From an uncultured Treponema sp. (lineage in GTDB: Bacteria > Spirochaetota > Spirochaetia > Treponematales > Treponemataceae), in the NCBI GenBank assembly GCA_946410085.1, contig CAMJZA010000005.1, forward strand, positions 34,003-98,002: 64,000 nucleotides of DNA. Reading direction: 5' to 3'. A program made the position numbers and the translations under genes. The notes under the pieces are model-generated. The model had not been told where the DNA came from, ran no database searches, and was given only the letters and a program-made list of their open reading frames with translations. Below are positions 48,595 through 57,533 of the stretch, piece after piece; the stretch's first letter is position 1; the number at the start of each line of letters is the position of its first letter.

Positions 48595-49619
48595 ATGCAA
48601 CACAATAAAAGAAAACACAAAAGCCACTCCGGGAGGAGCAGGGGCAGACAGCCTGCCTTCTCCCGAGAGCTGCTGGCCCGGGCCGCCGAGATGGTTTCCC
48701 GCGGGGAGCTGATCCCTCTGAAGAACGATGCAGCCTTCAAGATGTTCCTTTCTGGGCCAACGCCGGAGTCGAACGCCTGCCTGCGTTCCATGCTGAGCGC
48801 GCTGACGGGGCGGGAAGTGACCTCGGCGAAGGTGACAAACGCCGAACTGCTTCCTGAGTACGCGAACGGCAAGAAGCCCCGGCTTCCCTGGCGGGAAGCC
48901 AATGACTTTCTGCTGCGCAGAAAGTCACGGGTGGCAGACAGTTTCGCGACCCGTGCGTAGCACGAGGTCGTTACGTTCGCGCGAGCGAACGTGAGGATCA
49001 GAAGCTGCGTGCCCTCTTTTACGCCTGCAAGCTCTATGCAGGAAGCCTCAAGCATGGGGAGCGGTATAAAACAGCCCCGAGCGTCTACCAGATTTTCCTC
49101 ATTGACTTTGACCTGTTCGGGGAAGACGGCAGTCCCGGCGGGAGACAGTTCTACCACCGGGCAATGATGCGGCTGGACGACGGGGCGGTCTTTGTGGACC
49201 GACTTCAGATACTCTTCTTCAGCCTCAAAGTACCTGACCGTGTAGACAAAAGCTTGCAAAAGGCCGCCAACTGGTGTAACTTTATAGGAGGGAACAGCAG
49301 GCCCGAGGTTCTGGAGAGACTGGGGCAGGATTCAGACTGGAAGGAGGAGTTCAAAGTGGCATTAAACACAGCAATACGGCTCAGTGCGGAGGAACGGGCG
49401 TGGGCCTACCACCTGTCGATGGACCGTGCCGAGGCCGACTACCGGAACGGCATCAAGTATGCCAGACTGGACGCTCTGGAGGAGGGGCGTGCAGAGGGCC
49501 GGGAGGATGCCTTCCTTGAGACCGCCCGGAATATGCTGGCGAAGAACTACCCGGTGAATGAGATTGCCGAGATAACCGGACTGCCCCTCGCTGACGTGGA
49601 GCAGCTTGCCGGGAAATGA
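48595..49619 (+). pseudogene. Rpn-family recombination-promoting nuclease, disrupted
   Basis: N-terminal block (SRGELIPLKNDAAFKMFLSG; LRSMLSALTGREVTSAKVTN; ELLPEYANGKKPRL) and C-terminal block (DQKLRALFYACKLYAGSLKH; SVYQIFLIDFDLFGEDGSPG; FYHRAMMRLDDGAVFVDRLQ; ALNTAIRLSAEERAWAYHLS; ending ARNMLAKNYPVNEIAEITGL) are clear. In between, where this PD-(D/E)XK family should carry DVN..fNDG..adIEmQ, a palindrome-rich segment (48881-48992) replaces the catalytic residues and shifts the frame; the first frame stops at 48960. Start uncertain (ATG 48595 or GTG 48556). Confidence 0.85.
48881..48992. repeat. cluster of five small palindromes inside the Rpn gene
   Basis: GGCTTCCC/GGGAAGCC (48881-48888/48893-48900), TGACTTTCTG/CAGAAAGTCA (48903-48912/48918-48927), ACGGGT/ACCCGT (48927-48932/48949-48954), CGTGC/GCACG (48952-48956/48960-48964), ACGTTCGC-GCGA-GCGAACGT (48973-48992). 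Four are tight hairpins with 3-5 base loops. The segment is 112 bp and contains nothing else. Confidence 0.85.
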
Positions 49620-49650
49620 GGACGGGATGCGGAGACTCCGGACCCCGGCA

Positions 49651-51699
49651 TCAAGGAGGATCACGGTAAATGGTAAAATAGTTGACGGTATCGTGCGGAT
49701 AACTGCTACTCGAGGATTTTTCAGGAAGGCTGCTTCCGACCAGCGATATCTTGCAGCTAACCGTAATGGTCAGACCTCCTCCCGGTTCGGTTCCCGTACC
49801 ATCCCAAGGAGCAATATCGGCCATCGTTTTGCCCAGTTTCGTAAGAACTTCTCCTAAGGTAAAGGTATCATCCTGGTTGCCCCCAGACTTCACCTCCACC
49901 GTAGAGCTTCCGTCCGACACCATCCACTTGAATGTTGCGAAAGAACCGCTTGCAGGAAGTTCCGCCGTATCAGAGGCATTAAATTTTCCGACACGGACAC
50001 CTATAGTGCTGTTTTCAACACCGTGAATATAGACAGTTCCTCCGCTCAAAGCCGGAGTCTGTCCTCCGGGATAAGGACTTATCCATACATAGAAGTCAGG
50101 AACAGAAGAAGGATAGGGCAGGACCTTCACGGTGATGGGGTCGCTCTCCACGCTCTCGTAGCCGTCGCATCTCGCCTCGCATACGGCCGTGATGGTGGCA
50201 GGCAGCCCCGTCACGCCGCTGATTGCACCCAAGTTCGTCCCCTGTGAGGATGTCGTGGAACCTGTTGTCCCCCCCATGTAGCTGCCGTTAATCTTCCAGA
50301 CATACACAGTGCCGGACGGCATGGCCGGAGAAGCGGAATCCAACTTGAATGTCAGACCCGTCATCGCAAAATTGGTATTGTCAACGGCATAGAACTCGAA
50401 CGTCCCGCCAGAAGCGGAGATGGAGCTTCCGTCGCAGGTGCAGGTCGCCACCGGCTTGGGCAGGGGAGCCTGCCTGAGCTTGAGCGTTTTCGTATTGTCG
50501 GTCACCGGTGAGTTCACGGCCTTGGCACTGGAAACCTTACAGATAATCACATTGCCCATTGCCACCGTCGTAATCAGGGAACTACAGTTAAAGTCATCGA
50601 GGCTTGCCAGTATGCTCGCCGTAGTACCGGACTGGGTAATTCCGTTAATGGTCCACTCAAAGACTGCATCGTCCGGGAATGCCGTACCCGCCGCAGGTGT
50701 TGCCGTGAAGGTGAACTGCTGCGTGCGGTCCGCAACGTCGTATTCGTCCGTCGTGCCAGTGTGCAGGTTCACTCCGGCCGGAGCTGCAACCGTCACGGTA
50801 AAGGCCGGTATCTCCAGCACGGTCACGGAAACGACGCCCGTACCGGTCGCCGTGCTGACGTTACCGTCATCATCAGTGTAGGTGACAGTTACGGTCGCAC
50901 TGGCAGAATGCACCCCAGCCGAAGGACTTACACCGATAAACTGGGTTAAATTCGCCGTCAGGCTGTCCCCGGTCTCGGTGAAAGTCATGCCGCCCGGCTG
51001 CTGCCAGCTGTAGGTAAGCGTACCCGAGGGCGGAGGCGTCAGGCCGGCGACGCTGAAGGTCACGTCCTGCGGGCTGGCATTATTGTAGGTAATGCTCACG
51101 GGGCCTGCACTGACCGGAATGCTGGCGGGCAGGGCCCAGGGCTCTTCACTGCCGCCGATCAGCGAAACATGGATGTCATGTGCATTGTTCGTCACCGTCT
51201 GCATTTCGCTGCCCGCACAGGCAACACTGCCGTCCTGATTTCTGACGATGATGCTGACCGTAATGACCGTACCGTTTGCAATCTTGGGAATCGTAAAGTA
51301 TACAAAGCCGTCGCCCGCATCGGAGGATTCCGCCGTATAGGCAATGCCGTTCCCGGTAATCGTGAGGATAACGGAACCGCCCGCAGGCAAGCCGAGGACG
51401 CCGGAAGAAAAAGAGACGGTGGTTGTTTCCGACAGGGATTCCCGTATGGCATCAATATTGCCGGAATTGGCAAGGGAAAAGAGGTCTCCGCCGCTCATCC
51501 CGGGACCGAAAATGCCGTACGAATTGGAACCGGAAGATGTGCCGGAAGGGCTGTCGCTGACGCCCGGGTAGGTAGGAAAGTCTCCCCGTCTCGAACTGCC
51601 GATGCCGTCACAGGCAGTCATGCAGAACAGGCAGCATGAAAAAAAGAACAGCCGCAAAATGAGTCCGCCGGTAGCCGGACATGTCTTCCGCAGAGTCAT
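49651..51699 (-). CDS. Ig-like repeat lipoprotein B
   Basis: A 682-residue lipoprotein; lipobox LFCMTAC, start 51699 fixed by AGGAGG in the same context (CAGGAGGAGCG) as lipoprotein A. The first half parallels lipoprotein A (TVSFSSGVLGLPAGGSVILT; SIIVRNQDGSVACAGSEMQT; FSVAGLTPPPSGTLTYSWQQ; TGVVSVTVLEIPAFTV). The second half differs (SVPDFYVWISPYPGGQTPAL; ESDPITVKVLPYPSS). Function unknown. The disrupted Rpn gene sits between the two paralogues. Confidence 0.8.
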   Translation of the reverse strand: MTLRKTCPATGGLILRLFFFSCCLFCMTACDGIGSSRRGDFPTYPGVSDSPSGTSSGSNSYGIFGPGMSGGDLFSLANSGNIDAIRESLSETTTVSFSSGVLGLPAGGSVILTITGNGIAYTAESSDAGDGFVYFTIPKIANGTVITVSIIVRNQDGSVACAGSEMQTVTNNAHDIHVSLIGGSEEPWALPASIPVSAGPVSITYNNASPQDVTFSVAGLTPPPSGTLTYSWQQPGGMTFTETGDSLTANLTQFIGVSPSAGVHSASATVTVTYTDDDGNVSTATGTGVVSVTVLEIPAFTVTVAAPAGVNLHTGTTDEYDVADRTQQFTFTATPAAGTAFPDDAVFEWTINGITQSGTTASILASLDDFNCSSLITTVAMGNVIICKVSSAKAVNSPVTDNTKTLKLRQAPLPKPVATCTCDGSSISASGGTFEFYAVDNTNFAMTGLTFKLDSASPAMPSGTVYVWKINGSYMGGTTGSTTSSQGTNLGAISGVTGLPATITAVCEARCDGYESVESDPITVKVLPYPSSVPDFYVWISPYPGGQTPALSGGTVYIHGVENSTIGVRVGKFNASDTAELPASGSFATFKWMVSDGSSTVEVKSGGNQDDTFTLGEVLTKLGKTMADIAPWDGTGTEPGGGLTITVSCKISLVGSSLPEKSSSSSYPHDTVNYFTIYRDPP

Positions 51700-51735
51700 G
51701 CGCTCCTCCTGTCTCTCCCCTTGTCTCCGCCCCCG

Positions 51736-51764
51736 ATTCAAATACATTGTTAGGAATATGTCAA
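51736..51764 (-). promoter_or_regulatory. lipoprotein B promoter (weak -10)
   Basis: Read leftward: TTGACA (51759-51764), 17 bp, TTGAAT (51736-51741). The -35 box matches consensus, the -10 box only partly. Confidence 0.4.
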
Positions 51765-51864
51765 GAAGCGGGTGCGTGGCGACCTCCGCCCTCCCGCTGA
51801 CGGCTTCCCGGTTCAGGCCCCGGCCCGCTTGGTGACGCCCCGGCCCCGGCCGTCAACCGTCAAC

Positions 51865-51894
51865 TTTACACACAGCCCCCATCCGTGGTATACT
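51865..51894 (+). promoter_or_regulatory. promoter of the secreted protein at 51938
   Basis: TTTACA (51865-51870), 18 bp, TATACT (51889-51894). Leader about 37 nt with a good ribosome-binding site. Confidence 0.5.
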
Positions 51895-51937
51895 CCTTGC
51901 ACTTTGACTATTGCACCCGCATAATATGGAGGAAAAA

Positions 51938-52657
51938 ATGAATACAGGACTTTCAGCAGTATACCGCAGGCTGATGATGCTCATCGCCCTCGCCGTCCTG
52001 GCAGCCGGCACAGTGCTGCCGCTTGCAGCAGAGGAAGCTTCGGCAAAGAAAACAGCAGCAAAAAAGACAGAAAGCACAAAGACGGATACGGAAAAGACCA
52101 CAGAAGCCGAAAAGGATGCGGAGGAGCCGCAGCTTCCGCGCCTGTCAAACCGGATAAAGCCCGGATCATCAACGCTTTCCATGGACCTGCCCTTCAGCTT
52201 TAGCGAAGCGTTTGTCGATGAAGAAATTCCGGAGGACATCAAGAGCTGGTTCGGTGCAAGCAAGCGTGCCCAGGCAGACCGGGACCGTATTACGACCGTC
52301 TGTTCCTACGTGCTGTTCTCCCAGGACTACCAGCGGAGCTACATTACCGGCAGGGAAGCCCAATGGATGGAACTTTACCTGCAGGGCAGCCTGATAGAAA
52401 AGCTGGAAAGCCTTGAGGAAGACAAGCAGATAAAATCCTTCAGGCACCGGATCATGGACATAAAGCTGACGGGAAGCAAGGACAAAGCCCTGCTCCTGAA
52501 GGGAAGCTACAAGGAAGGTCCGCGGAGTTTTGAACTCTGGGCCCTCCAGATCCTGCACAAGAAGGAAGTCTGGCAGATCGTCTTTTTCTTTGACCCCAAG
52601 GACGAGATAATCCGGGATGCGGTAGAAGCAGCCTGCTTCAGCGCAGCCGTCAAATAG
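51938..52657 (+). CDS. secreted protein of unknown function
   Basis: A 239-residue protein with signal peptide (LMMLIALAVLAAGTVLPLAA). Then a Lys/Thr/Glu-rich, probably disordered segment (KKTAAKKTESTKTDTEKTTE) and a compact C-terminal domain (FSEAFVDEEIPEDIKSWFGA; SYVLFSQDYQRSYITGREAQ; RSFELWALQILHKKEVWQIV). TGGAGG precedes the ATG at 51938, which is preferred over the longer frame. Followed 7 nt later by the aminotransferase-like gene. No family recognised. Confidence 0.7.
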   Translation: MNTGLSAVYRRLMMLIALAVLAAGTVLPLAAEEASAKKTAAKKTESTKTDTEKTTEAEKDAEEPQLPRLSNRIKPGSSTLSMDLPFSFSEAFVDEEIPEDIKSWFGASKRAQADRDRITTVCSYVLFSQDYQRSYITGREAQWMELYLQGSLIEKLESLEEDKQIKSFRHRIMDIKLTGSKDKALLLKGSYKEGPRSFELWALQILHKKEVWQIVFFFDPKDEIIRDAVEAACFSAAVK

Positions 52658-52664
52658 CTGCCGT

Positions 52665-53432
52665 ATGGAAGAAACAGCGTTCCTTGCAGACAGCATCGCC
52701 TCCCGCTACGGCAGCATCAAGCGGGCACGGGGACCATTCCTCTACACGGCCAAAGGGCAGCGGCTGACCGACCTGTATGCGGAAGGCGGCAGGGCCATCT
52801 TAGGCTGGGGAGGCTCGCCCGCCGTAACGGCGTTCAAGGACGTGCTTTCCCGGGGGATATGCGGCAGCTACCGGACGGACTGGGACAAGCGGCTGGACAA
52901 GGCCCTCTCGGACCTGCTCGGCTTCAAGGCGGTCAGCCGCGTCTTCGGCAGCAGGCAGGACGCACAGGATGCGCTTGACGGATGTCCCGTGATATGGCGG
53001 CCCTGGTCAGGCAAAAGCTATGCGGAATGCCCTGCGGTCATCGTGGAACCGCCCTTCCCCATGACGGAAGGCATTACCCTCCTCGCCGTCAGGCAGGAGA
53101 CCGGCTTTTCCCGGCAGCCCGCACGGAGCATCGCCATTCCCGCCCCCCTCAAGGCAGCCCTCGCCCGCTCGCTCTACGACGCCATCAGGGCAGAAAAGGA
53201 GCGGCAGGAAAAGGATTTTTTCATCTATGACAGGGTCCTCACCCGTTACTGGACGCGGCAAGGCCCCTGGCTCACGCCGAAGATTCCCCGCGACCGCTAC
53301 CGGGACTTCCTCCTGCACTGCCTGGACTGCACACTCGTCATAAGCCCCCGCTACGAACAGGACAGCATTGTTCCCTTCGGGGCGGACCCGGGCGTATTCC
53401 GCGCCCTGGAACGCCGCCCCTTCGAGTTCTAG
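52665..53432 (+). CDS. aminotransferase-like N-terminal fragment protein
   Basis: A 255-residue protein. The beginning (IASRYGSIKRARGPFLYTAK then GQRLTDLYAEGGRAILGWGG) resembles the opening of class III aminotransferases (GxxLxDxxxGxGxxxLGH). The pyridoxal-phosphate lysine region and most of the large domain are missing; the rest (VRQETGFSRQPARSIAIPAP; LTRYWTRQGPWLTPKIPRDR) is unfamiliar. It is intact and in an operon, so probably a derived, non-catalytic protein rather than a recent fragment. No ribosome-binding site: likely coupled to the upstream gene. Confidence 0.6.
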   Translation: MEETAFLADSIASRYGSIKRARGPFLYTAKGQRLTDLYAEGGRAILGWGGSPAVTAFKDVLSRGICGSYRTDWDKRLDKALSDLLGFKAVSRVFGSRQDAQDALDGCPVIWRPWSGKSYAECPAVIVEPPFPMTEGITLLAVRQETGFSRQPARSIAIPAPLKAALARSLYDAIRAEKERQEKDFFIYDRVLTRYWTRQGPWLTPKIPRDRYRDFLLHCLDCTLVISPRYEQDSIVPFGADPGVFRALERRPFEF

Positions 53433-53437
53433 CGCAA

Positions 53438-55489
53438 TCAGCCCTTCTTTTCCAGTTCCTCAAGTTCCTGCAGCCACAGATGTGCACTCGCATCGCTCGG
53501 CATGCGCCAGTCGCCCCGCGGAGACAGGGACACCGTACCGACCTTGGCCCCGTCCGGCATGCAGCTCCGCTTGAACTGCTGGGCAAAGAAGCGGCGGTAA
53601 AAGCACTTGAGCCAGCGGAGGATGATGTCGTCCGTATAGACCGCATCGGAGTCCTGCGCCTTTCTGCCGGAAAATGCCTGCCGGGCAAGGAAGTAGATCT
53701 TGGACGGCGCAAAGCCCCAGCGCAGGACGTAATACAGGAAGAAGTCATGCAGTTCGTAGGGACCGACGATTTCTTCCGTCTTCTGCGCGATTTCCCCTGC
53801 CGACGGCGGCAAAAGTTCCGGGCTGACCGGGGTTGCAAGGATGTCCCGGAGGACGGCGGCAAGCGCCCCGTTCCCCTGCCCCGCCGCCTCATCGGCAAAG
53901 TAGGAAACCAGGTAGCGGACAAGGCTCTTGGGAATGCTCGCATTGACGCCGTACATCGACATCTGGTCGCCGTTGTAGGTACACCAGCCCAGGGCAAGCT
54001 CGCTCAGGTCGCCCGTTCCGATGACAATGCCGCCCGTCCGGTTTGCAATGTCCATGAGTACCTGGGTCCGCTCCCGTGCCTGTGCGTTTTCGTAGGTCAC
54101 GTCGTGCGTCCCTTCGTCCTGCCCGATATCCCTGAAATGCCGCAGCACGGACTCCCGGATGTCCACTTCCTGTATCGAGCAGCCGCAGCCGTCCGCGAGG
54201 GCATGGGCATTGCCCTTCGTCCGCGAAGTCGTCCCGAAGCAGGGCATCGTCACGGCGAGGATGCCCCGGCGGTCGAGGCCGCACTTGTCAAAGGCCCGGC
54301 AGGTCACGAGCAGGGCGAGCGTGGAGTCAAGCCCCCCGCTCAGCCCGACGACCGCCCCCTTCGCATGGATGTGGCGCAGGCGCTTGGCAAGGCCTTCCGC
54401 CTGCATCTCAATGACGGCACGGGAGCGTTCGGCACGTTCCTCCTGCCCGGCGGGGACGAAGGGGTGCGGATCCACCGGCGGGAGCAGGCCTTCTGCGGGA
54501 GCCGCGGACGGCTGCGGGGCAGACTGGAAGCCGATGCCCGACGTACTGCCGCCTTCGCCGAACACGTTGTCGGCAATATCAAAGAACACCGTCCGGTAGG
54601 AATCGTCGGCAAAATACTCCCGGCAGGAAGCAAAGGTCGTTGTCCTGAGCCGCTCCTGCGCAATGCGCTCCAGATCAAGGTCCGCAAGCAGGATCTTGCC
54701 GCAGTCATCAAAGAGGGCGGATTCCGCCAGCAGGCTTCCGTTCAGGGCCATCAGGTTGTGGCCGGAAAAGACCATGTCGGTCGTACTCTCGTCATGCCCG
54801 GCATCACTGTAGATGTAGGCGCAGATTGCCTTGGCGGACAGGGACGTCACCAGCTGCCTGCGGTAGGCAGCCTTGCCGACGACTTCGTTGCTCGCACTCA
54901 GGTTCGCAATGACGGTCGCCCCGTTCAGTGCATGCCGGACAGAGGGCGAGAAGGGGGTCCAGGCATCCTCGCAGATTTCCGCCGCAAGCTTGCAGAGACT
55001 GTCATCCTTGTCCTGCAGCAGGACGTTCAGGCCGAAGGGAACCTCACACATCTCGTCGGAAAGGGCTATCGTATCCGGCAGGCCCCTGACGGGCGGAGAA
55101 AACCACCTACGCTCGTAAAACTCGCTGTAATTGGGAATGTATGCCTTGGGAACGACGGCAAGCACCTCGCCCCTATTCACGAATGCCGCCGTATTGTAGC
55201 GCACGCCGTCAACTGCAAGCGGCAGGCCGACGACGGACAGGATGCCGAGTTCCTTCGTTTCCGCCGCGATGCGCAGCAGGGCCTGCCGGGCAGCCTGCAG
55301 GAGCGTGCTCTGGGCAAAAAGGTCCGCACAGGTGTAGCCCGTAATGCACAGTTCGGGAAAAACGGCAAGCCGCGCCCCCCGGGAATATGCCTCCCGTATC
55401 AGCGTGATGATCTGACCCGCATTATATTCGCAGTCCGCAACGATAAGGGAAGGGCTGACCGCCGCAGCCCTGAGCATGGAATATTTCAT
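53438..55489 (-). CDS. nadE: glutamine-dependent NAD+ synthetase
   Basis: Converts deamido-NAD to NAD with glutamine as nitrogen donor. A 683-residue protein: an N-terminal nitrilase-type glutaminase (catalytic Glu in LAVFPELCITGYTCADLF, Lys near VVPKAYIPNYSEFYE, Cys in KLAAEICEDAWTPF) and a C-terminal ATP pyrophosphatase synthetase domain (P-loop VGLSGGLDSTLALLVTCRAF, then GTGDLSELALGWCTYNGDQM). Start 55489 is fixed by the promoter, whose -10 box ends 6 nt before the ATG. Leaderless mRNA predicted. Confidence 0.95.
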   Translation of the reverse strand: MKYSMLRAAAVSPSLIVADCEYNAGQIITLIREAYSRGARLAVFPELCITGYTCADLFAQSTLLQAARQALLRIAAETKELGILSVVGLPLAVDGVRYNTAAFVNRGEVLAVVPKAYIPNYSEFYERRWFSPPVRGLPDTIALSDEMCEVPFGLNVLLQDKDDSLCKLAAEICEDAWTPFSPSVRHALNGATVIANLSASNEVVGKAAYRRQLVTSLSAKAICAYIYSDAGHDESTTDMVFSGHNLMALNGSLLAESALFDDCGKILLADLDLERIAQERLRTTTFASCREYFADDSYRTVFFDIADNVFGEGGSTSGIGFQSAPQPSAAPAEGLLPPVDPHPFVPAGQEERAERSRAVIEMQAEGLAKRLRHIHAKGAVVGLSGGLDSTLALLVTCRAFDKCGLDRRGILAVTMPCFGTTSRTKGNAHALADGCGCSIQEVDIRESVLRHFRDIGQDEGTHDVTYENAQARERTQVLMDIANRTGGIVIGTGDLSELALGWCTYNGDQMSMYGVNASIPKSLVRYLVSYFADEAAGQGNGALAAVLRDILATPVSPELLPPSAGEIAQKTEEIVGPYELHDFFLYYVLRWGFAPSKIYFLARQAFSGRKAQDSDAVYTDDIILRWLKCFYRRFFAQQFKRSCMPDGAKVGTVSLSPRGDWRMPSDASAHLWLQELEELEKKG

Positions 55490-55495
55490 GCAGGC

Positions 55496-55546
55496 AGTAT
55501 AGCAGAAAAAGGGCGGTTTGACAAACGGGGGCTTTCGGCATACACT
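55496..55546. promoter_or_regulatory. divergent overlapping leaderless promoters of nadE and the rhomboid-like gene
   Basis: Rightward: TTGACA (55518-55523), 17 bp, TACACT (55541-55546), six bases to ATG 55553. Leftward: TTGTCA (55519-55524), 17 bp, TATACT (55496-55501), six bases to ATG 55489. The two -35 boxes overlap on the palindrome GTTTGACAAAC. Confidence 0.75.
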
Positions 55547-55552
55547 GGTTTC

Positions 55553-56266
55553 ATGGCTCACAAAAAATACGCTTTTGCCTTTGATGCACCGGTTACCACG
55601 ATTCTCGTCATATGCTATGCCGCCGTCTATGCGCTGGACATGACCCTGCGCAGCCGCCTTCCCGTACCTGACGGGCAGACGCTCATCAGCTGGCTGTTCA
55701 GCTGTTCCTCGATGAACCTGCGCGCTCCCCTCGACTACGTCCGCCTTTTCTGCCACGTGCTGGGGTCAGACGGCTGGTCTCCCCTCCTGCTGAACTCCGT
55801 ACTCCTGCTCCTGCTGGGGCGGAGCATCGAAGAAAGCAGCGGTTCGCCTCCCCTTGCCGTCATGCTGCTGCTTTCCGCACTCGCCGCAGGGGTCATTACC
55901 AGCCTCATTCCTTCCCTGAGTACCCGGGGACCGGATGCCCTGATTTTCCTGATGATCCTGCTGAACTTCCTGATCTGCCTGTCGGCAGGCTCCATTTCGT
56001 GCAGCTGGATCCTCGTCTTCCTCGCCTTTACCGCATTCCGCTCATACGGCCTCATCATGCCGACGGCATCAAAAAGCGTCCCCCTCATGCTGCAGGCCTG
56101 CATTCCCCTCTTTGTCTCCCTCGCGGGAGGCATTGCCGGCTGCCTGCCCGCCTTCCTCCTCCTGCCCAAGGCAGGAAAACGCCGTCCGGCTTCCCAAAAG
56201 AAGGGGAAAGGCCGCAGCAGCTACGCGGATGACGAAGAGACCCTCGTCGGCTCGCTGGATGTCTAG
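55553..56266 (+). CDS. rhomboid-like membrane protein lacking the catalytic serine
   Basis: A 237-residue protein with about six membrane helices. VRLFCHVLGSDGWSPLLLNS then VLLLLLGRSIEESSGSP follows the rhomboid loop-1/TM2 pattern (WRxFTHxxxHxxxxHxxxN... G..E...GS). The GxSG serine motif that should follow is GPDA (STRGPDALIFLMILLNFLI), and no catalytic His is evident in the last helices. A basic, hydrophilic tail follows (KAGKRRPASQKKGKGRSS). Probably a pseudoprotease or binding protein. The start at 55553 is fixed by the promoter. Confidence 0.75.
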   Translation: MAHKKYAFAFDAPVTTILVICYAAVYALDMTLRSRLPVPDGQTLISWLFSCSSMNLRAPLDYVRLFCHVLGSDGWSPLLLNSVLLLLLGRSIEESSGSPPLAVMLLLSALAAGVITSLIPSLSTRGPDALIFLMILLNFLICLSAGSISCSWILVFLAFTAFRSYGLIMPTASKSVPLMLQACIPLFVSLAGGIAGCLPAFLLLPKAGKRRPASQKKGKGRSSYADDEETLVGSLDV

Positions 56267-56342
56267 CCGGAAAATCCGTCGTTCCTCCTTGCCCGGACGG
56301 GAAATTCGTTCGATACATAAGAGTATATAAGAGAGAAACGAC

Positions 56343-57479
56343 ATGAAGCTCCGCCTCCTGACACAGGCCGTACTGACCGCATGCATCCTCCTCCTGTTCA
56401 CCGCAGTTCCCTGTACCGCCCAGGGAGGAGCGGGAGACCCCCTCTGCGTCGCAAACCTGCGGGCAGAAGCCGGCAGCACGGGCGGGGTCCGCCTGAGCTG
56501 GAGCCTGCCGGAAGGTCCGTCCCGGGGCAAGGTGCTGTTTTTTGCAATCTACCGGGACCAGCGCCCCATCTACAGTTCGACCCGGGTCAAATCCCTCTTT
56601 CCGATTGCTGCCGTACCCAAAAACCACATTGCCTACACCGATGAGACGGACGACGGCACGCCCTATTACTATGCCGTGCTGACCTTCGTTGACGAAAAAG
56701 AGGACGATGAGGCCTACAGGGACCTCTACTATGACGAAGAGCTGGACGGACCTGACGGTGAAGACCAGACCGGCCGGGAAGACACCGGCATGCTCTATGC
56801 AGTCATCCTGCCGGGCATCAATGCGACGATTTCCCCCGTTCAGGCGTCCGCCGCTCCGGGCAGCAGCTCCCGTTCCGCAGAGAGCCTGACCGGAACGGCC
56901 TCCGAGTCCGGCCCGCTCCATACGGCAACGACGGACACGCCGCGTACTGCGGACACGCTGCATGCGGCAGACAGGATGCTGCAGGCGGACCTCGCCCCCC
57001 GCCCCGCAGGTACGGGTTCCGATTCAATCCGCGAGGCTCAAAAGCTCCGCGAAGAAGCATTCCTGCGGGAAGAGGCAGAGACGCTCAACAAGGAACGGAG
57101 CATCCGGCCCGATACGGAACGGATGGCAGCAGACCTGTACATGCCCCGGCACGGAAGCGGACGCAGGGCAGCGCCCCTCTTCCGCCACATTTTCAGCGAA
57201 GACCAGGTGCTGCCGTCAGGGGGAGACGATTACCTGCTCTATGCAATCCTGCAGGAAAGCTGGCTGTCATACCGCTACCGGGAGGCAAAGGCTGAGCTTT
57301 CGGCATTTCTGGCCCAGCGCAGGGACACAGGCCCGACGGAACGGGCAACCTTTTACCTGGCAGAAGCAGAATACTTCACGGGCAACTACCTGGAAGCCCT
57401 GAACCTCTTCGTGTCGGTTCAGGACAGCTTTCCCCAGCTCGCCGGAAAGTGGATCGATTCATGTCTTGACTTGATGTAA
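56343..57479 (+). CDS. secreted protein with fibronectin-type III-like domain
   Basis: A 378-residue protein, signal peptide (LTQAVLTACILLLFTAVPCT, AQG cleavage). Residues 35-120 look like an FN3 domain (VANLRAEAGSTGGVRLSWSL; IYRDQRPIYS; YTDETDDGTPYYYAVLTF). A long Thr/Ser/Ala-rich linker (SSSRSAESLTGTASESGP) is followed by a helical C-terminal part with a TPR-like pair (LQESWLSYRYREAKAELSAF; TFYLAEAEYFTGNYLEALNL). AGAGAAACGAC precedes the ATG. Envelope protein of unknown role. Confidence 0.7.
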   Translation: MKLRLLTQAVLTACILLLFTAVPCTAQGGAGDPLCVANLRAEAGSTGGVRLSWSLPEGPSRGKVLFFAIYRDQRPIYSSTRVKSLFPIAAVPKNHIAYTDETDDGTPYYYAVLTFVDEKEDDEAYRDLYYDEELDGPDGEDQTGREDTGMLYAVILPGINATISPVQASAAPGSSSRSAESLTGTASESGPLHTATTDTPRTADTLHAADRMLQADLAPRPAGTGSDSIREAQKLREEAFLREEAETLNKERSIRPDTERMAADLYMPRHGSGRRAAPLFRHIFSEDQVLPSGGDDYLLYAILQESWLSYRYREAKAELSAFLAQRRDTGPTERATFYLAEAEYFTGNYLEALNLFVSVQDSFPQLAGKWIDSCLDLM

Positions 57480-57533
57480 TGATGCAGGCTGCCTGGCCGG
57501 TACAGCGGTACGGCTGCATCAGTGCGAAGCGCC

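Noticed and set aside
49651..51699. Adhesin or internalin assignment for the Ig-like lipoproteins
   Set aside because: Only a lipobox and generic Ig-like strands are visible; nothing specifies an adhesin.
53480..55552. A long rightward frame upstream of and continuous with the rhomboid-like protein
   Set aside because: It is opposite nadE, rich in Arg/Pro/Gly, and only the part from 55553 has membrane-protein character and its own promoter.
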